Assembly (NCBI GenBank): GCA_029935275.1
Contig: JAOZKQ010000023.1
Coordinates: 1-14,180 of the forward strand
DNA length: 14,180 bases
Reading direction: 5' to 3'
Source of the DNA: Bacteroidales bacterium
Lineage (GTDB): Bacteria > Bacteroidota > Bacteroidia > Bacteroidales > VadinHA17
Shown: in pieces, positions 1-6,611 of the stretch
Numbering within the stretch: position 1 is the first letter of the stretch
Layout of the letters: every line of letters begins with the position of its first letter
Notes under the pieces: model-generated
Told to the model about the DNA's origin: nothing
The model's input: only the letters and a program-made list of their open reading frames with translations
Databases searched by the model: none
Made by a program: the position numbers and the translations under genes

Positions 1-10
1 TCAGGTAACA

Positions 11-72
11 AAGGCAGAAGGCAGAAGGCAGAAGGCAGAAGGCAGAAGGCAGAAGAAAGGAAGGCAGAAGGC
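11..72. repeat. Heptamer tandem array, unit AAGGCAG
   Basis: Six perfect head-to-tail copies of AAGGCAG occupy 11-52. An AAGAAAGG interruption follows, then another full copy at 61-67 and a partial one. The tract continues as purine-rich sequence (TAAAGAAAGGAAGG) to about position 86, so one strand is almost all purine. It lies downstream of the stress-protein gene and is not in a reading frame. Arrays like this are prone to copy-number slippage. No function is assigned. Confidence 0.9.
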
Positions 73-113
73 TAAAGAAAGGAAGGACGGAATGTCAGTA
101 ATGAATTATTTCC

Positions 114-165
114 TTCCCTGTTCCCTGTTCCTTGTTCCCTGTTAACTGTTAACTGTTAACTGTTC
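114..165. repeat. Heptamer tandem array, units TTCCCTG and TTAACTG
   Basis: Seven consecutive 7-bp units run from 114 to 162: TTCCCTG twice, TTCCTTG, TTCCCTG, then TTAACTG three times, followed by a partial TTC that runs into the stop codon of the minus-strand stress-protein gene at 164-166. The period equals that of the array at 11-72, but the pyrimidine-rich strand is reversed. GGAAGG (81-86) can pair with CCTTCC (112-117), so the two arrays could form a stem in the 3' untranslated region of the gene. Confidence 0.9.
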
Positions 166-1282
166 AAACGTTCATATCTGTATGAAAAACCAACATAGGC
201 AAATTACTTTGAAAAATTATCTTCTTTGTTAAACTTGGGTGGATCAGATTAGTTAGCAAGTTTCGTCTGTGTGTTGTAAGTGAAAGCAGATCAACATCGT
301 GTGTAGTCAGGTATTCTTCCAGTCCCTCCAGTACATTCTCATTATCAATCACAGAACAATAAATTTTAACTTTTGGATAACTATCGACAAAGTACCTTTT
401 CAAACCATCCATTTTCAACTTTGCCCATTTACCTATTTCACCTGAGCCCACATGGATGCAGTATATTCTGATTCTAAAACCTGCCAATAATTTCATGAGA
501 CGTGTAATGGCTAAAAAATCTGATTCATCATAATTAGTAGCATATAAAACATTGTACTCCTTCTTATCATAATTGAATTCCGAATCTTCAGGAACAACAA
601 GTACCGGATAATTGGATTTCATGACAACCCTGATAGAAGACCCTCCCATAAATTCAGAACGTAAACCCGCTCCTCTTGCCCCGATAACAAGCAAATCAGG
701 TTGAAAATCCTCACTATAGTTAAGTATTGTATCAGACGGCAAGCCAGGTATGATAAGCGTTTCCAGGTCAATATCCTTTAAACCCAACTTATCCAGTTCT
801 TTGCTAATACTTTCTTTAAAATTCTTCATCTGAGAGATTGCGACCTCTTTTATTTCCGTAATTTGTTCAGATACCGGATCTGAAAAAATATAGGATTCAG
901 AATAAGGTATTGTACCAATTTCCGGGGTATAGTAGATATGTATCAACAGTAGCTTTGAGCCCGGATAGTTTTTAGCAATTCCAAGGGCATACCGTACAGC
1001 ATTTCTTGAATAATCTGAAAAATCAACAGGAACAAGGATCTTTAATGGCATTTGTAAAGATTCTTCTTCCTTACCCAGATCAAGTTTCATACGACTGGCA
1101 ATTTTCATTGCTTCTTCAAGGTTATCCTCAGTAACTTTTACTTTAACCCCACCTGAAGCATCAGGTTGAATAGTATTAACATTCATTAGAACACTGCTAA
1201 TTTCCACCTCCTCCAGAAGAGTTTTCAGAATAATTGCCCTCGAATAAGGTTCAACTGCAATGGTGTAAAGTTTTGTTTCCAT
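164..1282 (-). CDS. Tandem universal stress protein with N-terminal alpha/beta extension
   Basis: This is a cytoplasmic universal stress protein (UspA superfamily) of 372 residues. Residues 1-75 form a small alpha/beta segment resembling DUF2007-type putative signal-transducing domains (family guess by eye). Residues 80-232 form the first Usp domain. It opens with KILVPVDFSD and carries the nucleotide-binding pattern G-2x-G-9x-G-S at G201, G204, G214 and S215, followed by the NYPVLVVP strand. Residues 243-368 are a second, degenerate Usp domain that ends in LPMLVFH and lacks the glycine motif, so probably only the first domain binds ATP. Tandem Usp proteins of this size are common in Bacteroidota and usually respond to stress or starvation; the ligand here is unknown. 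The ATG at 1282 is the natural start because the N-terminal segment begins there. The gene stands alone, divergent from the S1-repeat gene, and its stop codon touches a heptamer array. Confidence 0.88.
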   Translation of the reverse strand: METKLYTIAVEPYSRAIILKTLLEEVEISSVLMNVNTIQPDASGGVKVKVTEDNLEEAMKIASRMKLDLGKEEESLQMPLKILVPVDFSDYSRNAVRYALGIAKNYPGSKLLLIHIYYTPEIGTIPYSESYIFSDPVSEQITEIKEVAISQMKNFKESISKELDKLGLKDIDLETLIIPGLPSDTILNYSEDFQPDLLVIGARGAGLRSEFMGGSSIRVVMKSNYPVLVVPEDSEFNYDKKEYNVLYATNYDESDFLAITRLMKLLAGFRIRIYCIHVGSGEIGKWAKLKMDGLKRYFVDSYPKVKIYCSVIDNENVLEGLEEYLTTHDVDLLSLTTHRRNLLTNLIHPSLTKKIIFQSNLPMLVFHTDMNV

Positions 1283-1399
1283 GATTATATCATTTTATAA
1301 TAATTCAGCCCTTCCATTTCACTTCCTTAAGATACAATTTTTTATTTAATATTCAAAAATTATCAAGAATAATTACCAAATAGAAAGTAATTGCAGATG

Positions 1400-1430
1400 T
1401 TGAAAAAATAGAAAAATATGACTATATTTG
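1400..1430 (+). promoter_or_regulatory. Bacteroidota-type promoter for the S1-repeat gene
   Basis: An exact TAnnTTTG -7 element (TATATTTG, 1423-1430) lies 20 bp after a TTG -33 element (1400-1402, context TGTTG). This matches the published Bacteroides consensus and spacing. Transcription would start near 1436-1438, leaving a leader of about 22 nt before the ATG at 1460. No clear Shine-Dalgarno sequence is seen, as is usual in this phylum. Confidence 0.55.
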
Positions 1431-1459
1431 AGAGCCATGTTATTAATCTGGTATAAAAT

Positions 1460-2665
1460 ATGAAATTGACTGGATGGGAGACATTAAAACTGAAATTTAA
1501 AAAAATCCTGAATATCCCGGGAAATAAAACCTATCTGTCAAAACTAATTGATAACATAGAAAAGCAATATGCAGAAAACAACAGCCTTCCATTTATAATC
1601 ACAGAGATTAAGGAAAAAGGATTTATCGTAAAAGTTGCCAAACTTACCGGATATATTTCATTCTATCATATGCCCTGGAGTTATGAAATTAATGATGCAT
1701 GGAGAGCTATTTTTCCCTATATTAAAGGAAAAATATTTTTTGGCAAAATATATCAATTTAGCAAAGAGCCCCAGTCCATTATCATAAACGGAGAGATTCC
1801 TCAATTTAAGAAACCAGAATTAATTGAGAATAATGAATACAATGGAATAATTGTTAAAAAAATAAATTATGGTGTATTTGTCGATATTGGATATAGTTTT
1901 AAATGGGAATGTGGTTCTTTAGTTAGCTTATTTCATAAATCAAATTTTGAAACAACTGAATTTTTTGAAAAAGTAGAAATTGGAGAAGTAATTGAATTAA
2001 AATTCCGGGGTTATAATGAAAAAGAACAGCTTATCTTTAGCAACAAAACCGATCCAAATGAATGGTTTACTGGTGAAATAGGAAAACTAGTCGGCCAGAT
2101 ACTACCTGTAAACGTATTAAAAAAAGAAAGTCAGATAATCAGCTACCTTGTGGATAATAAATACAAGGCTAGCCTATCAATTACAGAACATATAAATGAA
2201 GCAGTAAGATACCTTAAAAACGGTGATATAATACATTGTAAAATAGTAAGGATTCTTAATCCAATGAAGATATTACAATTAAGGTGGGAATCAGAATCAG
2301 AAATTGAAGAAATTATTTTAAGAAATCCACTTCCAGAAAATACGATTTATAAAAAGTATAACACAATCCAAAACAGGGTAAACGATGATGTTGTTGAAAA
2401 ACTAAACCTAATTGGAAAAACAGTTAAAGTTGAAATTATTAAAAAAAAAGATCGTTTTGGAATATTACGGACCAAATATCTCGTTGAGGACAAATACTCA
2501 GGAAAACTAAATATCTCAAATGAATTTTCCCAAACAGGCAAGAAAGAAATAAAACAGATTGAAAAAAACCTGCAAAATGGAGAAATTATTAATTGTAAAG
2601 TATTGAGTTTCAATAAAAAGCTGGTTAATATCAAATGGGATTTGAAAGACAATGAATTGTTCTGA
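1460..2665 (+). CDS. Multi-S1/OB-fold repeat protein, probable RNA binding
   Basis: A 401-residue soluble protein with no signal peptide or membrane segment. It appears to consist of about four beta-rich S1-like units at roughly residues 44-112, 122-196, 204-277 and 315-396. The second is the clearest: NGIIVKKINYGVFVDIG (128-144) has the typical S1 strand-turn-strand pattern, followed by a helix and a RGYNEKEQLIFS strand. Units three and four repeat the theme of a G-x-I/V strand, a K-rich hairpin and then a LSIT/LNIS strand. S1 domains bind single-stranded RNA. Ribosomal protein S1 has more regular copies and is longer, so this is not rpsA. The spacer helices are very Lys/Glu/Asn rich and codon use is strongly A-ending, which could mean a transferred or fast-evolving gene. 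It stands alone with its own promoter. Its role in the cell is not known; the S1 assignment of unit two is fairly sure, the others less so. Confidence 0.72.
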   Translation: MKLTGWETLKLKFKKILNIPGNKTYLSKLIDNIEKQYAENNSLPFIITEIKEKGFIVKVAKLTGYISFYHMPWSYEINDAWRAIFPYIKGKIFFGKIYQFSKEPQSIIINGEIPQFKKPELIENNEYNGIIVKKINYGVFVDIGYSFKWECGSLVSLFHKSNFETTEFFEKVEIGEVIELKFRGYNEKEQLIFSNKTDPNEWFTGEIGKLVGQILPVNVLKKESQIISYLVDNKYKASLSITEHINEAVRYLKNGDIIHCKIVRILNPMKILQLRWESESEIEEIILRNPLPENTIYKKYNTIQNRVNDDVVEKLNLIGKTVKVEIIKKKDRFGILRTKYLVEDKYSGKLNISNEFSQTGKKEIKQIEKNLQNGEIINCKVLSFNKKLVNIKWDLKDNELF

Positions 2666-2840
2666 TTTTTCAATTCTAAATTTCCAAAACAGGAAAGCAG
2701 CTATAGCAAACCTTTTTGCAACAAGCTTATGAAAAAAATTAGCATAAGGTAACTTCTAAAAATTTGAAATTTTATGAATCTGTGAGGCTTTCAAAATTTT
2801 CAATCCGCAGTTTACAGTTGTATATGAGGAATTTAAAATT
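2666..2840. other. Intergenic region with short inverted repeats
   Basis: This gap follows the S1-repeat gene. It holds a small hairpin, CTTATG (2726-2731) with CATAAG (2743-2748), and A/T-rich arms AAAATTTGAAA (near 2759) and TTTCAAAATTTT (near 2789) that can pair imperfectly. No exact TAnnTTTG element and no convincing terminator with a T-run are visible. Its right edge runs into the TCCCGAT...ATCGGGA palindrome, and the whole stretch could be a dispersed repeat (inference). Confidence 0.3.
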
Positions 2841-3548
2841 TTGTTTAACGATGCTCCCGATAGCAATCGGGACTTCAAAGAGCAATTTTTAGAGGTTACC
2901 ATAATTCTATTAACACTAATCCTTACAGCATTTTCTCTACAAACAGATTTTTTAACTGAACAGAAACGGTACAAGAGAGTAAGAACTACATTTGAGAAAA
3001 AAGGGGAAATCGTAACAAAAACATTAAAAGAAAATGGAATAAATGCAGATGGGTTAAATATTCTGATTACAGCATATAAAGCCGAACAAACACTTGATAT
3101 ATATGCCAGAAACAAAACTGAAGCAAGCTACAAAAGAATAGTGAGCTTTGACATTTGCAAAAGTTCAGGCCAGCCCGGACCTAAAAGAAAGCAAGGAGAT
3201 TATCAGGTCCCTGAAGGTTTTTATTACATTGACAGATTTAACCCATCGAGTAATTTTTACCTGTCACTTGGCATAAACTATCCAAATCAATCCGACAGGA
3301 TAAAAAGCAAAGCAACAAATTTGGGTGGTGATATTTTCATTCATGGCTCTTGTGTAACAATTGGATGCATCCCAATGACTGACAATAAAATAATGGAAAT
3401 ATATCTTTATGCAATTCATGCCAGAAACAGTGGCCAAATGCAAATACCTGTTTATATTTTTCCATTCAAAATGACTGACCAAAATTTCAATGCATCCATA
3501 AAAAAATATAAGAGCAATCCTGAGCTTGTTAAATTTTGGGCAAATTAA
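2841..3548 (+). CDS. YafK-like L,D-transpeptidase (possibly a damaged gene)
   Basis: An envelope L,D-transpeptidase of the YkuD fold, closest by eye to the YafK type that acts on peptidoglycan stem peptides. Residues 17-34 are hydrophobic (signal or anchor). Residues 36-60 carry the TEQKRYKRVR-type segment, and residues 113-148 include PGPKRKQGDYQVPEGFYYID and FYLSLGINYP. The catalytic block at residues 164-180 has H168-G169, T173, G175 and the nucleophile C176. The core is intact. Both ends are odd. No in-frame ATG exists: the frame opens after a stop at 2775-2777 and the first usable codon is TTG 2841, beside a palindromic repeat. A better-placed codon is ATA at 2901, five bases after AGAGG and directly before the hydrophobic segment. 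At the 3' end, TAA at 3546-3548 interrupts a reading frame that continues in family-like sequence. The family assignment is firm; whether a full-length protein is made is uncertain. Confidence 0.78.
   Translation: MFNDAPDSNRDFKEQFLEVTIILLTLILTAFSLQTDFLTEQKRYKRVRTTFEKKGEIVTKTLKENGINADGLNILITAYKAEQTLDIYARNKTEASYKRIVSFDICKSSGQPGPKRKQGDYQVPEGFYYIDRFNPSSNFYLSLGINYPNQSDRIKSKATNLGGDIFIHGSCVTIGCIPMTDNKIMEIYLYAIHARNSGQMQIPVYIFPFKMTDQNFNASIKKYKSNPELVKFWAN
2855..2872. repeat. REP-like palindrome TCCCGAT-AGCA-ATCGGGA
   Basis: A perfect 7-bp inverted repeat with a 4-base centre lies at the 5' edge of the L,D-transpeptidase frame. Similar GC-rich palindromes with a CCCGAT/ATCGGG core recur between genes in many Bacteroidota genomes (recollection, not searched here). 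Its location before the predicted signal segment suggests that the codons around it are not native N-terminal sequence. Confidence 0.55.
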
Positions 3549-3665
3549 AAAGTAGGTTTTGACAAGTTCACTAATGAAAATAAAGAATTAAATATTTTAA
3601 CAGACAAATATGGAAACTTTATTTATTCACAAAAAACCAGAAACAAACATAGCTGTATTGCATAA
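3549..3665 (+). pseudogene. Post-stop C-terminal extension of the L,D-transpeptidase frame
   Basis: Directly after the TAA at 3546-3548 the same frame stays open for 38 codons up to TAA 3663-3665. It encodes KVGFDKFTNENKEL, then NILTDKYGNFIYSQ. YafK-like proteins of this phylum normally continue past the FW-x-N point with N-L-K-x-G-(Y/F)-D-x-F and end in a D-x-x-G-x-(Y/F) strand, so the TAA sits where a Leu codon (TTA) is expected. A single T-to-A change would explain it. This supports a recent nonsense mutation, stop-codon readthrough or an assembly error; the sequence alone cannot say which. Confidence 0.6.
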
Positions 3666-3707
3666 GGCAATTTATTGTAAATATGAAGTTTACCTGCTAT
3701 TAATTAG

Positions 3708-3715
3708 TATATTTG
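3708..3715 (+). promoter_or_regulatory. Candidate -7 element for the PliI-like lipoprotein
   Basis: TATATTTG is an exact match to TAnnTTTG and lies about 100 bp before the ATG at 3818. No TTG is found 19-21 bp upstream, so only half of the promoter is supported. The rest of the gap 3666-3817 is A/T-rich without further structure that I can see. Confidence 0.35.
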
Positions 3716-3817
3716 CAAACAGAAAGAAATTTTAAATTTAAGCAGCACACAGCATAGCCAGGCCAATAAAAGTATTTTAAATAAAATAAATAAAGTCGAA
3801 ATTATAAATACAAAAAT

Positions 3818-4795
3818 ATGAAAATCTATAAAAAAAGTGTACTTGTTGTAATGATAACATTAACTCTTATAGGTTGTAATAATAGAAATAAACAAACTAA
3901 TAATTCTCCAGAACCAGCTATTGAGCTAGCCGGAGACTATGTTTCAAGTGAATACAATAAACGAAATGAAGGTTATGATTGGGTGGCTGTTTTGGTAACA
4001 AAGACCAATGATAGCATTGTGCATATTTCAGTTCGTTCCCGTGCTGATAAAAAGAAACCTACCTGCACCTACGATACTGATGCAACAAAAATAAACAATA
4101 CTACTTTTAAAGCTGAAACAGATGGTAAAAATATCGTATTCAGCTTTAAAGATAATGTTTTAAACATTACTACTGAAAAAGAAGATGATAAAGATATACT
4201 GAATTATTTTTGTTCAGGAGGAGGTAGTTTATTGGGTGATTACACCAAATTAAAGGAAGCATTGGATAAAGTACAAATTGATCCAACTATTTTTCAAAAA
4301 ACATTATCCTTACAAGGCATTCTCTTTTTTATTAGTTCAACCGGAGAAGGCTCCATTCAGCAACTTAGCATTAAACCTAATGGACTAAAAATTGACAATT
4401 CAAAAATAAGTATGGAAATAGATGGCTATATTACAAATGCTGAAATTGAAGATTTAAATTCAGACGGTTATCCTGAAATATTAATATATACAGTTTCTGC
4501 CGGAAGTGGTAGTTATGGAAATGTAATTGGATATTCTGTAAATAATGGAAAATCATTAAGTCAGATTTATTTTCCAAATATTGCGGATAACCCAAAAGCG
4601 AATAAAGGATATATGGGGCACGATGAGTTTGCTGTTGTTGAAACTACTTTAATTCAACGTTTTCAAATCTATAATGAAGGAGACACAAATGCAAATCCCA
4701 CAGGAAACATTCGTCAAATTCAATATAAATTAAAAGAGGGAGAGGCCTCCAGGCAATTTGTTATCGACAAAATATTAGAATACCCGGCAAAATAA
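3818..4795 (+). CDS. Lipoprotein with PliI-like lysozyme-inhibitor domain
   Basis: A 325-residue lipoprotein with the lipobox LIGC and a lipidated Cys20, exported to the envelope. Residues 37-145 form a beta-rich domain with two cysteines (C83 in KKPTCTYD and C132 in NYFCSGGG) that could form a disulfide. Residues 155-322 resemble PliI, the periplasmic inhibitors of invertebrate-type lysozyme. The recognisable stretches are DLNSDGYPE (212-220), VSAGSGSYG (226-234), NNGKSLS (242-248), KGYMGHDEFAVVE (263-275) and GDTNANPTGNIRQIQYKL (288-305). S230-G231-x-Y233 matches the SGxY inhibitory motif reported for PliI. The assignment rests on recall of the family, not a search. The N-terminal domain is not part of the classical, shorter PliI, so this is a two-domain form. 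The neighbouring L,D-transpeptidase also acts on peptidoglycan, which suggests a shared envelope-protection theme. It has its own candidate promoter. Confidence 0.72.
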   Translation: MKIYKKSVLVVMITLTLIGCNNRNKQTNNSPEPAIELAGDYVSSEYNKRNEGYDWVAVLVTKTNDSIVHISVRSRADKKKPTCTYDTDATKINNTTFKAETDGKNIVFSFKDNVLNITTEKEDDKDILNYFCSGGGSLLGDYTKLKEALDKVQIDPTIFQKTLSLQGILFFISSTGEGSIQQLSIKPNGLKIDNSKISMEIDGYITNAEIEDLNSDGYPEILIYTVSAGSGSYGNVIGYSVNNGKSLSQIYFPNIADNPKANKGYMGHDEFAVVETTLIQRFQIYNEGDTNANPTGNIRQIQYKLKEGEASRQFVIDKILEYPAK

Positions 4796-4811
4796 GAAAT
4801 TCCAGGAACCT

Positions 4812-4979
4812 CCTATATAGTGCCTGCAAGAAAACACCTCTTTTTTAAGTCTTTGATAAGAAGGCGTCAAAGACAAGGCTTTCGAAGTCTTGAAAACCAA
4901 GGAGTTTACTTTCGTAAATGACTGTTTTTAAGACGAGAGTAACGCAGTATTTGACGTTTTCTTGCAAAGACTATATACC
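4812..4979. repeat. 168-bp structured element with terminal inverted repeats
   Basis: The ends are 24-bp imperfect inverted repeats. The left arm is 4812-4835 (core TATATAGT, then TGCAAGAAAAC) and the right arm is 4956-4979 (complement of the same two cores), with 19 of 24 positions pairing. Inside are several stems: GTCTTTGA (4849-4856) with TCAAAGAC (4867-4874); GTCTTGAAAA (4887-4896) with TTTTTAAGAC (4925-4934, one G-U pair); and TTTAC-TTTC-GTAAA (4905-4918). CGTCAAA (4865-4871) can alternatively pair with TTTGACG (4950-4956). No protein-like frame covers it. It could be a MITE-like non-autonomous element, a dispersed repeat, or a structured RNA. It lies between convergent genes, which favours a passively carried repeat. 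Confidence 0.6.
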
Positions 4980-5007
4980 GGCTACTTCCAAACATTTGGA
5001 GTTAGCC
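4980..5007. repeat. Strong hairpin next to the 168-bp element
   Basis: GGCTACTTCCAAA (4980-4992) and TTTGGAGTTAGCC (4995-5007) pair over 13 positions with two mismatches around a CA centre. There is no T-run on either side, so it is not a canonical intrinsic terminator. It lies 23 bp past the stop of the LolA-like gene, where it could still protect or end the operon transcript, or it may be part of the neighbouring repeat. Confidence 0.5.
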
Positions 5008-5029
5008 AGGACAAAAATGCAGTATAAGT

Positions 5030-5755
5030 TCATTCATCCGGATTATTTCCTTCTTCAAAAAAAGAATCGTCAATACCTTTATTTATGTCGAAATAGCTTA
5101 GTTTAATACTTACAGTTCCCTCTTTTGCCCCTTTCACTTTAAGTTCATCTTTATCAACTGTGGAATTCTTACCAATAAATTTGAGGGGAATTTTTAAATT
5201 TACTACCCGGAAACTGATTTTTATTTCCGTTGGCAGTTCTAGCTCAGGATCGGAATATTTCAAATTAATCAGATAACTTCCATTGTTTCGTGTGGTATTC
5301 TCCACTTTATTTATCAGCGCCTTTTCAGCATCAACCCATAAGGTTGAAAGTACAATATCCGATTTACTGCCTTCAGGAATTATTTTTATAACAGTGTACT
5401 GTTTATCATTAATAATTTCCAATCCGCTATATACAGCAAGATAATCATCCTTTAATATTTTTCGTATAGATATACCAATTCCTCTTTTGGGAAGCATAAT
5501 AAATTCATCCGAAATGAAACGTATTTTATCAGGTTGCTTAAAAAACATCTTTGCGTTTTTGTCGGGCATCTTAATAAAATCCACATCCAAATGAATTTCT
5601 ATATCCGCTTTATAATCTTTAATTAGTTCAAGTTTTTGCTTCAGCCTTAAAATAAGTGAATCTGGATTGCTTTCCTGTGCAAAAACATTGTTCTGACACT
5701 GAACCCACATCAAATGAAAAAGAAGAAGAAGATATTTTATATATTGAAGTTTCAT
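5030..5755 (-). CDS. Secreted LolA-like lipoprotein/lipid carrier protein
   Basis: A 241-residue periplasmic protein with an N-terminal signal peptide (hydrophobic residues 6-19, likely cleavage after VFAQ at about residue 27). The body fits the LolA/LolB-like half-barrel. There is an amphipathic helix SLILRLKQKLELIKDYKADI (33-52), then beta strands including the family-typical MFFKQPDKIRF (70-80), LWVDAEKALINKVE (139-152) and ELPTEIKISF (173-182). LolA-like folds shield a lipid or acyl chain during passage through the periplasm. The sequence differs from classical lolA, so it is a paralogue of unknown cargo. It is the last gene of a four-gene operon and starts 18 nt after the permease stop, so its cargo is probably what the ABC transporter delivers. 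Confidence is good for secretion and fold, moderate for function. Confidence 0.68.
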   Translation of the reverse strand: MKLQYIKYLLLLFHLMWVQCQNNVFAQESNPDSLILRLKQKLELIKDYKADIEIHLDVDFIKMPDKNAKMFFKQPDKIRFISDEFIMLPKRGIGISIRKILKDDYLAVYSGLEIINDKQYTVIKIIPEGSKSDIVLSTLWVDAEKALINKVENTTRNNGSYLINLKYSDPELELPTEIKISFRVVNLKIPLKFIGKNSTVDKDELKVKGAKEGTVSIKLSYFDINKGIDDSFFEEGNNPDE

Positions 5756-5773
5756 TTTGTCATCAATTCCCCA

Positions 5774-6610
5774 TTAAGATAATATGTCCTTTTTTCTGAA
5801 AATAAAAATAGTCAGGCCATAGAAAACCAGGCTGTGAATAAATAGAATTAAAGCGTCAATAAGTATATCCCAAAGTCTGATATCATAGCTAAAAAGCGAT
5901 TGCCAGGTGTCAAGGTAACTTGTGAATAAATAAGGATTAAGTGTACCAAGTACACCAAGATTGAGTGAAGAAATAAACGTAAAAACAATAATAATTGCCA
6001 TGGTTGATAAGATGGGGCTTAACGAATTACCCGATAAAGATGAGAGTAAGAGTGAAAGTGCGGCAACCGTACACATGCTGATAAAACCATAAGTAAAAGC
6101 AAGGACAAACCTCCATAGGACATCACTTTCACTAAAGATATTCACTGAACCAAATATCACCATTAAATCACCTTTTCCAAAAATCCATAATCCTAAGCCC
6201 AGACTTAATACTGCAAATATTACCATGAATACAAAAGTATAAAACATGGCGGCAATATATTTAGCTGTAATGATTTTAGCCCTGCTTACCGGCTTTGTGA
6301 GGATTATCCTGAATGTCCCGGCCTGGGCTTCTCCCGAAATTAAATCACCGGTAACAAGAACAATCAGCAAAGGCACATAAACCCAGAGAAAATTTAATAC
6401 CAGGTAGGTGATAAGATAACCATTTACCAGATTTCCCTGCATGATAAAAGCATCGGACAGGTTTTGAGTTATGAAATCATGCATCTCCTGGCCCTCCCAA
6501 ATCATAGCAATGTGAGAAAGAAGTATGATCACAATTAATGCTGCAAAACCAATATAACTACGCTTTTGCTTAAATATCTTGTATAACTCTATTTTAATCA
6601 GTGAGTACAT
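5774..6610 (-). CDS. ABC-2 type transporter permease
   Basis: An inner-membrane permease of 278 residues with about six hydrophobic segments, near 19-36, 65-88, 118-144, 166-190, 198-217 and 246-270. Between segments two and three lies the ABC-2 hallmark loop GDLISGEAQAGTFRIILTKP (88-107). I chose the ATG at 6608-6610. It follows the ATPase stop codon by one base and starts directly before the IELYKIFKQKRS amphipathic helix typical of the family. A longer frame back to 6673 would only add residues inside the ATPase gene. It probably dimerises and pairs with the ATPase encoded just upstream, with coupled translation. The substrate cannot be read from the sequence; the LolA-like neighbour suggests a lipid or lipoprotein. 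Confidence 0.85.
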   Translation of the reverse strand: MYSLIKIELYKIFKQKRSYIGFAALIVIILLSHIAMIWEGQEMHDFITQNLSDAFIMQGNLVNGYLITYLVLNFLWVYVPLLIVLVTGDLISGEAQAGTFRIILTKPVSRAKIITAKYIAAMFYTFVFMVIFAVLSLGLGLWIFGKGDLMVIFGSVNIFSESDVLWRFVLAFTYGFISMCTVAALSLLLSSLSGNSLSPILSTMAIIIVFTFISSLNLGVLGTLNPYLFTSYLDTWQSLFSYDIRLWDILIDALILFIHSLVFYGLTIFIFRKKDILS

Positions 6611-6611
6611 A

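Noticed and set aside
11..165. CRISPR array
   Set aside because: Units are 7 bp, directly adjacent and without spacers; these are simple tandem repeats.
2347..2673. Minus-strand open frame of 108 codons
   Set aside because: It lies inside the S1-repeat gene on the opposite strand; its Phe/Ser/Leu-rich composition is what the complement of Lys/Glu-rich codons gives.
2756..3115. Minus-strand open frame of 119 codons
   Set aside because: Antisense to the L,D-transpeptidase gene, which has clear catalytic motifs on the plus strand.
4918..5106. Plus-strand open frame of 62 codons
   Set aside because: It begins inside the structured repeat and overlaps the 3' end of the LolA-like gene; composition is not protein-like.
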